From Ferruginibacter yonginensis (lineage in GTDB: Bacteria; Bacteroidota; Bacteroidia; Chitinophagales; Chitinophagaceae): DNA of 64,000 bases. This document shows, in pieces, positions 44,866 through 53,354 of this stretch. The stretch is from the NCBI RefSeq assembly GCF_042651465.1, contig NZ_JBHSCZ010000001.1, positions 1,528,113-1,592,112 on the forward strand. Reading direction: 5' to 3'. The notes under the pieces were generated by a model. The model searched no databases. It was not told the DNA's origin and worked only from the letters and a program-made list of their open reading frames with translations. Position 1 is the first letter of the stretch; each line of letters opens with the position of its first letter. The translations under genes were made by a program, and so were the position numbers.

Positions 44866-45778
44866 GGGTATCGTTGTTGGTTAGTGATAAAAAATAATCT
44901 TCTAAAGAGTGACGTGGCTGTACTGATAAAATTTGGCTTTGCAAGTGCGTTAACTGTTGTACCAACTGTGGCACATCGCTACGGTTCATACGAAGCCTTA
45001 GCATTTTATTAGTGTGTGTTTCAACTTGAGCAGCCCAGTTGGTTTGTTGCAAGGCAGCTAAAGTAGCAGCACTATCAACACTCGTAATTTCTACTAGGGT
45101 GTTAGCAGGGTCGAGCAGTTCGGTAACTTTGCCTTCCACAATTTTTTGTCCTTTATGGATGATGATCATTCGGTTGGCAATAATTTCAATCTCACTTAAT
45201 AAGTGCGATGAAACAATAACAGTTTTGCCCATTTCTCTACTTAAGCGTAAAATAAGGTTACGCATATCTGCAATACCTTGTGGATCGAGCCCGTTGGTAG
45301 GTTCATCTAATATAATGAGTTTAGGTTGGTGTACCAATGCAATGGCAATACCCAAACGCTGCTTCATACCTTGGCTAAAGGTCTTTACAATATCCTTATG
45401 GCGTTCATCGAGCCCAACCATAGCCAACTGATCCATTAAAAGCTTTTTGCTCACTTTTATACCGCTCATTTTGGCGAATATGTACAAATTATCATAAGCA
45501 GATAAATATTTATACATATCAGGACGTTCAATAATAGCACCTGTTTGACGGAGCATATTGTTGTTATCGTTGGCAATATTTTTTCCAGAAAATACAATTT
45601 CACCTGAAGTTGGCTCAATTAATTTGAGCATCATACGTAAAGTAGTAGATTTACCTGCCCCATTTTGGCCTAAAAAGCCATATACATCGCCTTCATTTAC
45701 GGTAAAAGACAGGTCATTTACGGCAGTAAAACCCTTGAATTGCTTGGTTAATCCCCTCACTTCTATCATTGAACCCAT
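44843..45778 (-). CDS. ABC transporter ATP-binding protein (ABC-2 exporter)
   Basis: A 311-residue ATPase: Walker A FLGQNGAGKSTTLRMM, signature TFSQGMKQRLGIAIAL, Walker B LIILDEPTNGLDPQG, H-loop VSSHLLSEIE and a C-terminal regulatory tail. It is the first gene of the exporter unit (ATPase, permease, LolA-like). ATG 45778 is preferred over the later in-frame ATG because TAATTTTG-CAGC directly precedes it. Confidence 0.9.
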   Translation of the reverse strand: MGSMIEVRGLTKQFKGFTAVNDLSFTVNEGDVYGFLGQNGAGKSTTLRMMLKLIEPTSGEIVFSGKNIANDNNNMLRQTGAIIERPDMYKYLSAYDNLYIFAKMSGIKVSKKLLMDQLAMVGLDERHKDIVKTFSQGMKQRLGIAIALVHQPKLIILDEPTNGLDPQGIADMRNLILRLSREMGKTVIVSSHLLSEIEIIANRMIIIHKGQKIVEGKVTELLDPANTLVEITSVDSAATLAALQQTNWAAQVETHTNKMLRLRMNRSDVPQLVQQLTHLQSQILSVQPRHSLEDYFLSLTNNDTHVEPFTN

Positions 45779-45782
45779 GCTG

Positions 45783-45790
45783 CAAAATTA
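45783..45790 (-). promoter_or_regulatory. Candidate -7 box (TAATTTTG) for the ABC-2 unit
   Basis: On the minus strand TAATTTTG-CAGC-ATG. A TTTG lies 15 nt upstream, slightly closer than the usual 17-23 nt. Confidence 0.5.
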
Positions 45791-45839
45791 TCTTAGATAA
45801 CGATGCAAAAAATATTTTTTTAGAAATTCGTAGAAATAC

Positions 45840-45869
45840 TTGCCGATTTCGAAAATACCTGTATATTTG
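45840..45869 (+). promoter_or_regulatory. Promoter of the 107-aa secreted protein gene
   Basis: TTG (45840-45842), a 19-nt spacer and TATATTTG (45862-45869) match the -33/-7 consensus. The predicted 5' UTR is about 100 nt long, unusually long for this window. Confidence 0.5.
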
Positions 45870-45978
45870 CATCAGAAGATTAGAAAAAATACTACAAAAT
45901 TTTACTAACACTTCGGAAAATACGCATTACTCCATCTTTTCTGTGATTAACTATTTACCAATTTTTAAATAGTTCACA

Positions 45979-46302
45979 ATGAAATCAATTATCAGTTTTT
46001 TATTTATCATCATCGTATCATTAAATGTGCATGCACATAATATTGATGAAATGAAGATTGGCTCAAACAGTAAAACTGCTTCATTAGAAATAAAAATAAA
46101 ATCTACTTTATCTAACCACGATGTAGTTATTACTGTTAAAGATGAGCAAGGTAATATTATTACTACCCAAGCTGCAAAAGTTATTACAGGTGAAACAATA
46201 ATTTCAATTGTTAAACCTAATACCATGAAAGAAGGTATGTACACCGTTGAAATGAAAAGTGGCGATGAAATTAAAACCGCCAAATTCATGATTTGGAATT
46301 AA
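45979..46302 (+). CDS. Small secreted beta-sandwich protein (107 aa)
   Basis: Not assigned to a known family. It has a signal peptide (SFLFIIIVSLNVHAH) and an 80-residue Ig-like beta domain: LEIKIKSTLSNHDVVITVKDEQGNIITTQAAKVITGE, ending GMYTVEMKSGDEIKTAKFMIWN. The last part looks like T9SS type A sorting strands (GMYTVxxxxG...KFxI), but the whole protein is only one domain. It could be a free-standing sorting-like domain or a DUF3244-like protein. A strong terminator follows. Confidence 0.65.
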   Translation: MKSIISFLFIIIVSLNVHAHNIDEMKIGSNSKTASLEIKIKSTLSNHDVVITVKDEQGNIITTQAAKVITGETIISIVKPNTMKEGMYTVEMKSGDEIKTAKFMIWN

Positions 46303-46353
46303 AATATGTTTTACCAATTCATAGCAAGCACTTGTTTCTATGAATTTGCCTCC

Positions 46354-46388
46354 AGTGCCACCTCCCTAATAGGTGGCACTCTTATTTT
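46354..46388 (+). terminator. Terminator after the 107-aa gene
   Basis: A perfect 10-bp stem, AGTGCCACCT (46354-46363) and AGGTGGCACT (46371-46380), with a 7-nt loop and the tail CTTATTTT. Confidence 0.85.
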
Positions 46389-46394
46389 ACACCA

Positions 46395-46682
46395 CTACGT
46401 TTTAGGCAAATAGCTACGTAAAGCAGTTACATACTGCTCAAATGCCGCTACACCCACAGGTGTAATAGCACATAATGTTTGCGGATAATTATTTTTAAAC
46501 TGTTTATTAATATCTATATAACCAGCCGCTTTTAGTTTATTTAATTGCGTACTCACATTGCCTGCTGTAGCATTGGTTTGCTCTTTAATAAAAGTAAACT
46601 CCGCCTCTTTAACACTCATTAAAAGGCTCACAATGGCTAACCGTAGCTGCGAATGTAATATGGGATCAAGGTCTTTAAACAT
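46395..46682 (-). CDS. Winged-helix transcriptional regulator (ArsR/MarR-like, 95 aa)
   Basis: I start it at ATG 46682, giving MFKDLDPILHSQLRLAIVSLL; a strong AGGAGG lies 5 nt upstream. The longer frame reads into the preceding gene. The domain is a compact winged helix: AEFTFIKEQTNATAGNVSTQLNKLKAAGYIDINKQF, then a short wing and a C-terminal helix. It overlaps the upstream membrane gene by 8 nt and is the last gene of a five-gene unit that begins with a TonB receptor. It may control that unit. Confidence 0.82.
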   Translation of the reverse strand: MFKDLDPILHSQLRLAIVSLLMSVKEAEFTFIKEQTNATAGNVSTQLNKLKAAGYIDINKQFKNNYPQTLCAITPVGVAAFEQYVTALRSYLPKT

Positions 46683-47268
46683 TCGACCTCCTGCTCTTTT
46701 GATAACGGTTCCACAAAATAATTCCAGGTATAAACCATGCAAACAAACCACAAGTTGCCATTAAAAAGAAATCAACATAAAAATGGGTAAACATAGATGC
46801 TATGCTGGCTACCCAACAATAAATACCTCCATACACCATGGGTTTAAACTTGGTTACTTGTCCTGTTATAAAAGTAGGTATGGCATACAACATCATAAAA
46901 ATAGCCGCAGCATCGCCAGATACTTTGTGTGAGCCAAAATAAAAAGATGCTATGAAGATGGAAATACCAAAGGCCGTCCATACTGCATTTAAAGTATCCC
47001 CTTCATATGAAGTAAAACCTCTTTTTTTACTTTCTCTAATTCCAAAATATATTTGTGGTATTACAGCTACTACGGTAAGTAAGCAAACATCACCCACATT
47101 AAAGCCGTAATATAATTCAGCCCAAGACATGAGGCTACAAAAAATAATGATAGCCCCCCACATAATGGAGGCTATCCCTTTGGTAACATAACTTTTTTTA
47201 GCCTTGCCAATCATTTCATTAATGAGGCGCAGGCTTTCTACTTCGTTAAACGGTTGTTCGTTGTTCAT
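46675..47268 (-). CDS. Hypothetical multi-span membrane protein (197 aa)
   Basis: The N-terminus is soluble (NEVESLRLINEMIGKAKKSYVTKG). Five to six hydrophobic helices follow (about residues 30-50, 55-75, 95-120, 125-145, 150-185). The family is not recognised, though proteins of this layout commonly accompany small winged-helix regulators in Bacteroidota. It ends inside the AGGAGG-ATG of the regulator gene, so the two are translationally coupled. Confidence 0.7.
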   Translation of the reverse strand: MNNEQPFNEVESLRLINEMIGKAKKSYVTKGIASIMWGAIIIFCSLMSWAELYYGFNVGDVCLLTVVAVIPQIYFGIRESKKRGFTSYEGDTLNAVWTAFGISIFIASFYFGSHKVSGDAAAIFMMLYAIPTFITGQVTKFKPMVYGGIYCWVASIASMFTHFYVDFFLMATCGLFAWFIPGIILWNRYQKSRRSNV

Positions 47269-47273
47269 ATTGG

Positions 47274-47915
47274 TTATTTACATTCAGCTATTAATTTGTT
47301 TGTGTAATCGCCACCCCAATTTGGGTGAATGTTTGAAGCCACTTTAAATGCAGCAAATTTTTCAGCAGCTTTTTCTAACTCCGTCATTGCCTTTTTACAA
47401 CCACCACCATATTGCTCTGGTGTATATTTAAGTGTTTGTCCTTTTAATAAATACGGACGAGGATTTGTAGGATCTTGCTCTTTGGCATTTTTTAATTCCT
47501 TTTCACTTAATGCACCATACTCCATAAAACGTTGTTGCGGATTTACCAACATTCGTATGCTGGCAATCATACTTTTTACACAACTAATTTCAGAGTTGTT
47601 AGGTTGTAGTGAATCTGCCAATGCTACCCAACGTTGTGCTTTATCTGCCAAAGCATCGTTACCTGTGGCATCTTTTTGCATGTAAGCATAATTTACTTGG
47701 CAATAAGCTGCATAATAGTAAGGCAACCACTGATTTTTTTCAGCATTCCCTATACGTTCAAAGTTATTTGCAAGGTTAATTAATGCATCAGGTGTTGCAA
47801 AGGCAGCATCAATTTGAGCAATGTTTTTTTGCATAGCCGCTACAAATTTTTCACTTTGTGCATGTACTAGCAAAGTTGCCATTACAATACAAACGGTAGT
47901 AATTAGTTTTTTCAT
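47274..47915 (-). CDS. Secreted TPR-like protein (213 aa)
   Basis: A signal peptide (TVCIVMATLLVHAQS) is followed by an all-helical body with TPR-like pairs: LINLANNFERIGNAEKNQWLPYYYAAYCQVNYAY, then DKAQRWVALADSLQPNNSEI and NPRPYLLKGQTLKYTPEQYGGGCKKAMTELEKAAEKF. It lies 10 nt downstream of the 2TM gene and 5 nt upstream of the membrane gene. Function unknown; it is probably periplasmic. Confidence 0.7.
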   Translation of the reverse strand: MKKLITTVCIVMATLLVHAQSEKFVAAMQKNIAQIDAAFATPDALINLANNFERIGNAEKNQWLPYYYAAYCQVNYAYMQKDATGNDALADKAQRWVALADSLQPNNSEISCVKSMIASIRMLVNPQQRFMEYGALSEKELKNAKEQDPTNPRPYLLKGQTLKYTPEQYGGGCKKAMTELEKAAEKFAAFKVASNIHPNWGGDYTNKLIAECK

Positions 47916-47925
47916 TTTCTTTGAT

Positions 47926-48237
47926 TTAGATGTTATTACTGTTATTTTTTAATTTTTCATATTCTTTTTCAATGGCGTTTGATTTTGGAAACATATAAGC
48001 TTCGCTAAACTGAAAAGCCAATCCAATTCCCCAACCTATACTAACCCATAAAGGCCAAGGCCAATTGAAACTACCTCTCATAGGCGTATCGGATTCGTTG
48101 CCGTAAAACCATAGTGCCCATAAAAATGCGTTAACAATTATATAGCTTAATACGCTACGTTTAAACTTAATGCGTTTTTTAGCTAAACGCCACAGCGCTT
48201 CATCTTTTTCATTAATTGGTTGTTGTAAATTGTTCAT
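47926..48237 (-). CDS. 2TM-domain protein (103 aa)
   Basis: It begins with a charged helix (ALWRLAKKRIKFKRSVLSY). Two membrane helices (IIVNAFLWALWFYG and WPLWVSIGWGIGLAFQF) and a C-terminal cytoplasmic tail (EKEYEKLKN) follow. This is the small 2TM domain also found at the N-terminus of some LytS-type kinases. It lies 17 nt after the TonB receptor gene. Confidence 0.75.
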   Translation of the reverse strand: MNNLQQPINEKDEALWRLAKKRIKFKRSVLSYIIVNAFLWALWFYGNESDTPMRGSFNWPWPLWVSIGWGIGLAFQFSEAYMFPKSNAIEKEYEKLKNNSNNI

Positions 48238-48254
48238 GTGATATCATTTAAAAT

Positions 48255-50516
48255 TTAAAGATTATTGTTGATGGCATCTTGTGTTCTATCTATTCCAAAA
48301 CTTAAAAAACAACCTATGTATACAAATCGTTTTGAAGGAGGTAATGATGGCACTTTATTGTTATTAATGGCTGAGAAATTATACCCAAATATTTGGTTTT
48401 GACCTAACACATTGCTCACTGAAAGTACCCATACAGAAAATGCCTTCGCATTTGTTTTTCCTAAATTGGGTAAGTAATTTAAACTAAAACTTAAGCTATT
48501 ATAGTTGATGGTTTTTCCTTGCTCTTTAATAATGTATTTACCTTGGGTATTATCAAAACCAAGGTTATAATAAGGCCTACCCGTTGCAAAATTATAGCTA
48601 AGGTTAAAGCCTGTTTTCCATGGTGTAACAAACTTTTTAGTGACCAACGAAGCGGTATGTGTGGCTGCAAAAGAAGGTGTTATACTACCAGGAAAGTTTA
48701 AGTAATTTCTTTTTGTATCGAGGTATGAATAAGAAATCCAATAATCAAAATCTTTGATCGTTTTTTTATCTCTCCAAAAAAACTCAATGCCTTTTGCATA
48801 GCCGTTTCCGTTATTATTGCTCACTACTTCTCTACCATTATTGTTAAAGGATGTTTTAAACAAATCATCATATTTTTTATAGAACAACTCGGATCTAAAA
48901 GTGTAGTTTTTATTACTTAATTGGTATTGTAAAATGTAATGTGATGCTTGTGCAAATTGCAAATTGTTGTTAGTTGCTGGCAAGTACCTACGCTCAGGGT
49001 TTTGATAAAATATGCCATAAGCAAATGAAACCTGACTAGCATTTTTTAGCTTATACGCCAATGATGCTCTTGGCGCTAAGTTCCAATGATTCATTAGTGT
49101 TGAATGCTCTAACCTAGTGCCAGCTTTTAATGCAAGCTTGTTTGATAAGTACAAATCAGTTTCAGCAAAAGCAGCATTTAAATGATCAGTTACTGTTTCG
49201 GTAAAAGTGCTGTTGTTATATAAGGTATAGGCCGATTTTTCTTTACTATAAAAATAATCAGTTCCAAAGCGAATTACATTAATGCCTTTTAAACGTTTAT
49301 CAAACACAACCCTTGCCTGAGCATAAGTTGCATTGTTAAGTAGATTAAAATTTTTAAACACATAACCACTAGGTGTAGTAAAAATTTGTTTGTTGTTTTG
49401 AGCATCTTGCAACTCATTTTCAATAGCATCTCTATTGGTACTAAAGCTTATGGCGGTATTAATTTTCCAACCATTGCCTAAATTTTCTTTCCAACTTATG
49501 TTTTGAAATGTATTTAGATTCTCTACTTTAAATGCATTTTTTAAACCAACAGAGTCAATATCAGGGTTACGCAAACCAGTTCTGTTCCAACTACCATAGC
49601 CGTAGTACTTTATAAAACCGCCTTTTTTTGTTTTAATTCTAAAATTGCCATCAAATTGATGGTAAAGGGGCTTCTCAAAAAAATCAACTCGTTGTTTTAT
49701 TACGGCAAACGCCAAGGCTAAATTGGTGTAATTATAAGAAATACCCCAAGCAGCTTTTTTATTTTTAGCCAGTTTTTGAATACCACCGCCAACGCCAATA
49801 GCCGAAATACTAAGATCAGCCTCAGTGCGTTCTGGCAAATCCACACTTTCGAGTATTAATGCGGCAGATAATGCTTGCCCGTACAGTGCCGAATAGCCTC
49901 CTGTTGAAAAAACGGTGCCTTTAAATAAAAAAGGGTTAAATCGTCCTCTTGTGGCAATTCCGGGCAAACTGCTGTAAAAAAAGTTATTGACTAAACTACC
50001 ATCAATAAAAATTTTGCTTTCCGTAGCACTCCCACCCCTCACAAACAAACCTTCGGCTTCACCTACTTGCTGGGTACCTGGGAGGGTTTTAAGGGCACCT
50101 GTAACATCGCCATTGCTTCCAGCAGTAGTTACAACATCAAGTGAGGTTAATACAGTACCCTTTTTTTTGTCGCTGGCTTCAAATGCACCTGCTGTAATGG
50201 TTACTGCGTTAAGTTCTGTTATCAACTCTTTTATAGCAATTTTTTGTATAATAGGTTGTTTTTCAATATTTATGTTGCTAGTGTATGCCGCATAACCTGA
50301 CAAACTGACACTTAAAATATGTACTCCAGTTTCGGTCGTAGTAAAGCTAAAATTACCCAATGAATCGGTTGTAGTACCATCATATGAATCTACAATAGTA
50401 ACACTTGCCCCTTTTAATGGTTTGTTTTTTACGTCAGTTAATTTACCTGAAATAACCACCTGAGCTTCTGACAAATGGCTTGCAATTACCAACATAAATA
50501 CGATCAAAAATTTCAT
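48255..50516 (-). CDS. TonB-dependent receptor with carboxypeptidase-like N-terminal domain
   Basis: A 753-residue outer-membrane receptor with a signal peptide (IVFMLVIASHLSEAQ). A CarboxypepD_reg-like domain (VVISGKLTDVKNKPLKGASVTIVD) is followed by a plug domain (VTTAGSNGDVTGALKTLPGTQQVGEAEGLFVRGGSATESKIFIDG). A beta barrel of normal composition makes up the rest. No SusD partner is present, so it is not a classical polysaccharide locus. Its ligand is unknown; siderophore, metal or small peptide are all possible. It heads a five-gene minus-strand unit. Confidence 0.9.
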   Translation of the reverse strand: MKFLIVFMLVIASHLSEAQVVISGKLTDVKNKPLKGASVTIVDSYDGTTTDSLGNFSFTTTETGVHILSVSLSGYAAYTSNINIEKQPIIQKIAIKELITELNAVTITAGAFEASDKKKGTVLTSLDVVTTAGSNGDVTGALKTLPGTQQVGEAEGLFVRGGSATESKIFIDGSLVNNFFYSSLPGIATRGRFNPFLFKGTVFSTGGYSALYGQALSAALILESVDLPERTEADLSISAIGVGGGIQKLAKNKKAAWGISYNYTNLALAFAVIKQRVDFFEKPLYHQFDGNFRIKTKKGGFIKYYGYGSWNRTGLRNPDIDSVGLKNAFKVENLNTFQNISWKENLGNGWKINTAISFSTNRDAIENELQDAQNNKQIFTTPSGYVFKNFNLLNNATYAQARVVFDKRLKGINVIRFGTDYFYSKEKSAYTLYNNSTFTETVTDHLNAAFAETDLYLSNKLALKAGTRLEHSTLMNHWNLAPRASLAYKLKNASQVSFAYGIFYQNPERRYLPATNNNLQFAQASHYILQYQLSNKNYTFRSELFYKKYDDLFKTSFNNNGREVVSNNNGNGYAKGIEFFWRDKKTIKDFDYWISYSYLDTKRNYLNFPGSITPSFAATHTASLVTKKFVTPWKTGFNLSYNFATGRPYYNLGFDNTQGKYIIKEQGKTINYNSLSFSLNYLPNLGKTNAKAFSVWVLSVSNVLGQNQIFGYNFSAINNNKVPSLPPSKRFVYIGCFLSFGIDRTQDAINNNL

Positions 50517-51198
50517 ACTTCGTAATTTTCAACAAACGTAAAGTAGTTTACATTATAAACCAAATATTTTATCATGTTTATAATTTAATAACAGTAAAAA
50601 AATAATTTAATTGAGATAAATTTAAATATATAACATTGATTTTCAATTATTTAATTAAAAGTAGTCTTTGTAAAAAATATTTAAATTTCACTTTGCGTAA
50701 AAAATTAAATTTTTTGTTTTGATGTCATTTTGTAATTTAGCAATAGAATTTAATGGGTTAGTAAGTACAAAGGGCTGTCAGAAATGACGGCCCTTTTACT
50801 TTGTAGCAACCAAAATAAACACTCCTTTTTTTGGTGATGATTGCTTCAAAAATTTGTTGCATTTTTTTATGAAATAGTTCAAATAAAACATTGCAAAATT
50901 TTTATGATGACCAATTATTTTTCGATGATGAAAATTTTTTTTGATGCTGATTTTTTTGTTCAACATAAATAAATTCATACCCAAAATGACAGTCTTTTTT
51001 ACACAATATTTTATCTAATTATTTTCCACTATTGTTTTAATAATATTTACAGCATTTCATTTTTTATTTCATCAGTATCATATTTGAGTAAAGCTGCTTG
51101 TTGGTAATAAAAAATTATAGAACCCATTAAAATGATTGTATTGATATAACTATTGTAGTAAAAAATATAAATGAAAATCTTCTCCGTAATTTTAACGC
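50517..51198. other. AT-rich gene-free region with a small hairpin
   Basis: This 682-nt stretch between the divergent TonB receptor and radA holds no convincing gene. A hairpin AAAGGGC-T-GTCA / TGAC-G-GCCCTTT lies at 50770-50794. It is preceded by TTTG (50713-50716), a 16-nt spacer and TAATTTAG, a one-mismatch promoter, so a roughly 50-nt RNA is conceivable. At 50880-50975, short T-runs alternate with GATGATG-type triplets. Confidence 0.35.
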
Positions 51199-52572
51199 AT
51201 GAGCAAAACTAAATTAGCATTTTTTTGTCAAAACTGTGGTTACGAAAGTGCAAAGTGGACAGGCAAATGTCCCGGCTGTAATGAGTGGAATACATTTGTT
51301 GAAGAAGTAATTGTAAAAGGAACTGACAAAGCTGAAAGGCAAGACTGGAAAGAACTTGGTGGCAATAGTAGCGTTAAAACTGTTTTAATAAATGATGTAA
51401 CAAGTGCTGAAGAAAAACGCATCATCTCTAAAGATATTGAGCTCAACAGAGTGTTAGGTGGTGGTATTGTTGCAGGTAGTATTGTACTTGTTGCAGGCGA
51501 ACCAGGCATTGGTAAGTCAACATTGTTTTTACAAATAGGTTTACAACTCAACCATGTAAAAACTTTATACATCAGTGGTGAAGAAAGTGAACAACAAATT
51601 AAAATGAGGGCCGATAGGTTAGGTGTAAAAAGTGAACAGTTTTTTTTACTTACCGAAACAAATACACAAACCATTTTTAAAGAAATAAAAAAACTACAAC
51701 CTGAGTTAGTTATTGTTGATTCTATACAAACATTACAATCGCCTTATGTTGAATCATCACCAGGTAGCATCAGCCAAATTAGAGAATGTGCTGCCGAATT
51801 ACAACGCTACGCAAAAGAAACCAACACACCTGTTTTTTTAATTGGGCACATTACAAAAGATGGCAACATTGCCGGACCAAAAATACTCGAACACATGGTT
51901 GATACTGTGCTGCAATTTGAAGGTGATCGCCACTATGCATACCGTATTTTACGTACCCTAAAAAACCGTTTTGGTAGTACTGCTGAATTAGGTATTTATG
52001 AAATGACCGGAGCTGGCATGCGACCCGTTACCAACCCTTCAGAAATATTAATTACGCAAAAAGAAGATGAACTAAGTGGCATTGCCATTGCTGCCACTAT
52101 TGAAGGCATGCGCCCCTTATTACTTGAAACACAAGCACTTGTAACACAAAGCGTATACGGCACGCCACAACGTACCGTAAGTGGTTTTGATTTGCGTAGG
52201 CTGCAACTATTGCTAGCCGTTCTCGAAAAAAGAGGTGGCTTTCATTTTGGTGTAAAAGATGTTTTCGTAAATATTGCCGGTGGCATTAAGGTAGAAGACC
52301 CAAGTATTGACCTTGCCATAGTGTGTGCTTTGCTTAGTAGTTATGAAGATGTACCGATGCCTACTAAAATTTGTTTTGCAGGCGAAGTAGGTCTTTCTGG
52401 CGAAATACGTGCCGTTAACAGAATTGAACAGCGTATTGCCGAGGCTGAAAAACTAGGGTTCGATAAAATCATCGTTTCAAAATACAACGCCAAAGCCTTG
52501 GGTAAATTAAAATTTGGGATAGATGTAGTGGCGCTTGGTAAAGTTGAAGAGTTATACCAATACTTATTTTAA
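51199..52572 (+). CDS. radA: DNA repair protein RadA
   Basis: A 457-residue RadA of normal length. The N-terminal zinc finger (C10, C13, C24, C27) is followed by a RecA-like core with Walker A GEPGIGKSTLFLQ and the RadA-specific KNRFGST. The C-terminal Lon-like domain has VNIAGGIKVEDPSIDLAI and GEVGLSGEIRAVNRIEQRIAEAEKLGF. It promotes branch migration of recombination intermediates and also aids natural transformation in some bacteria. comF follows 32 nt later. Confidence 0.97.
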   Translation: MSKTKLAFFCQNCGYESAKWTGKCPGCNEWNTFVEEVIVKGTDKAERQDWKELGGNSSVKTVLINDVTSAEEKRIISKDIELNRVLGGGIVAGSIVLVAGEPGIGKSTLFLQIGLQLNHVKTLYISGEESEQQIKMRADRLGVKSEQFFLLTETNTQTIFKEIKKLQPELVIVDSIQTLQSPYVESSPGSISQIRECAAELQRYAKETNTPVFLIGHITKDGNIAGPKILEHMVDTVLQFEGDRHYAYRILRTLKNRFGSTAELGIYEMTGAGMRPVTNPSEILITQKEDELSGIAIAATIEGMRPLLLETQALVTQSVYGTPQRTVSGFDLRRLQLLLAVLEKRGGFHFGVKDVFVNIAGGIKVEDPSIDLAIVCALLSSYEDVPMPTKICFAGEVGLSGEIRAVNRIEQRIAEAEKLGFDKIIVSKYNAKALGKLKFGIDVVALGKVEELYQYLF

Positions 52573-52604
52573 GTAACTTAGGGCATCACCCTAAACTAAA
52601 TAGC

Positions 52605-53300
52605 ATGTTTAAAAACTTGCTTACATCTGTAACCCATTTGTTTTATCCGCATATTTGTAATGGTTGTGGTACAGATGCTTTGAGTAACCAACAACTATTA
52701 TGCATACAATGCATTAATGATTTGCCCTACACTTATTTTGAACCTGTACCGCAAAACCCTATTGAACATATTTTTACAGGCAGGTTGGCCATTAATGCCG
52801 CCACTGCAGGTTTTTATTTTGCAAAAGGCGCTATTATGCAACAACTCATGCACGAGCTAAAATATAAAAGCAATAAAGAAATTGGTATTTACTTAGGTAG
52901 CTTGTTGGGTGAACAATTGTTACAAAGCAATCGGTTTAATAACATCGATTATTTAATTCCGCTACCCATGTTTAAAGACAAAGAATACAAAAGAGGTTAC
53001 AACCAAGCCACTGTTATTTGTGAGGGGTTACAATCAAAAATGAATATCCCCATTTTGCACAACACCGTCATCCGAAGCCATTATACTGAAACGCAAACAA
53101 AAAAAAGCCGAACAGCTCGTTGGGATAACGTAAGTGAAAGTTTTAAGGTACAACATCCTGCAACATTAAAAGGCAAACATATTTTGTTGGTAGATGATGT
53201 TATTACTACCGGAGCTACTTTAGAAGCCTGCGCCCAAAAAATTTACACAGTTGAAAATGTGCAAATAAGCATTGCCACATTAACTACTGCAAGCAAATAA
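52605..53300 (+). CDS. comF: ComF-family phosphoribosyltransferase-like protein
   Basis: A 231-residue ComF protein. A four-cysteine zinc site (C18, C21, C33, C36) precedes a PRTase fold with the PRPP-type loop HILLVDDVITTGATLEAC and LIPLPMFKDKEYKRGYNQA. ComF acts in DNA uptake and transformation in Firmicutes and Haemophilus; the exact reaction is not settled. Its location behind radA fits a recombination/competence link. The HhH protein at 3.4-4.4 kb may belong to the same process. Confidence 0.88.
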   Translation: MFKNLLTSVTHLFYPHICNGCGTDALSNQQLLCIQCINDLPYTYFEPVPQNPIEHIFTGRLAINAATAGFYFAKGAIMQQLMHELKYKSNKEIGIYLGSLLGEQLLQSNRFNNIDYLIPLPMFKDKEYKRGYNQATVICEGLQSKMNIPILHNTVIRSHYTETQTKKSRTARWDNVSESFKVQHPATLKGKHILLVDDVITTGATLEACAQKIYTVENVQISIATLTTASK

Positions 53301-53354
53301 TTTCATTGTAATTTTGTTACAGCAGCTTTATAGCATTTAAAACCATTTCAAATT

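Noticed and set aside
50796..50984. 62-codon ORF on the minus strand in the AT-rich gap
   Set aside because: Composition is dominated by Lys, Asn, Phe and His from A/T runs, there is no family resemblance, and it ends in a hairpin that can be explained otherwise.
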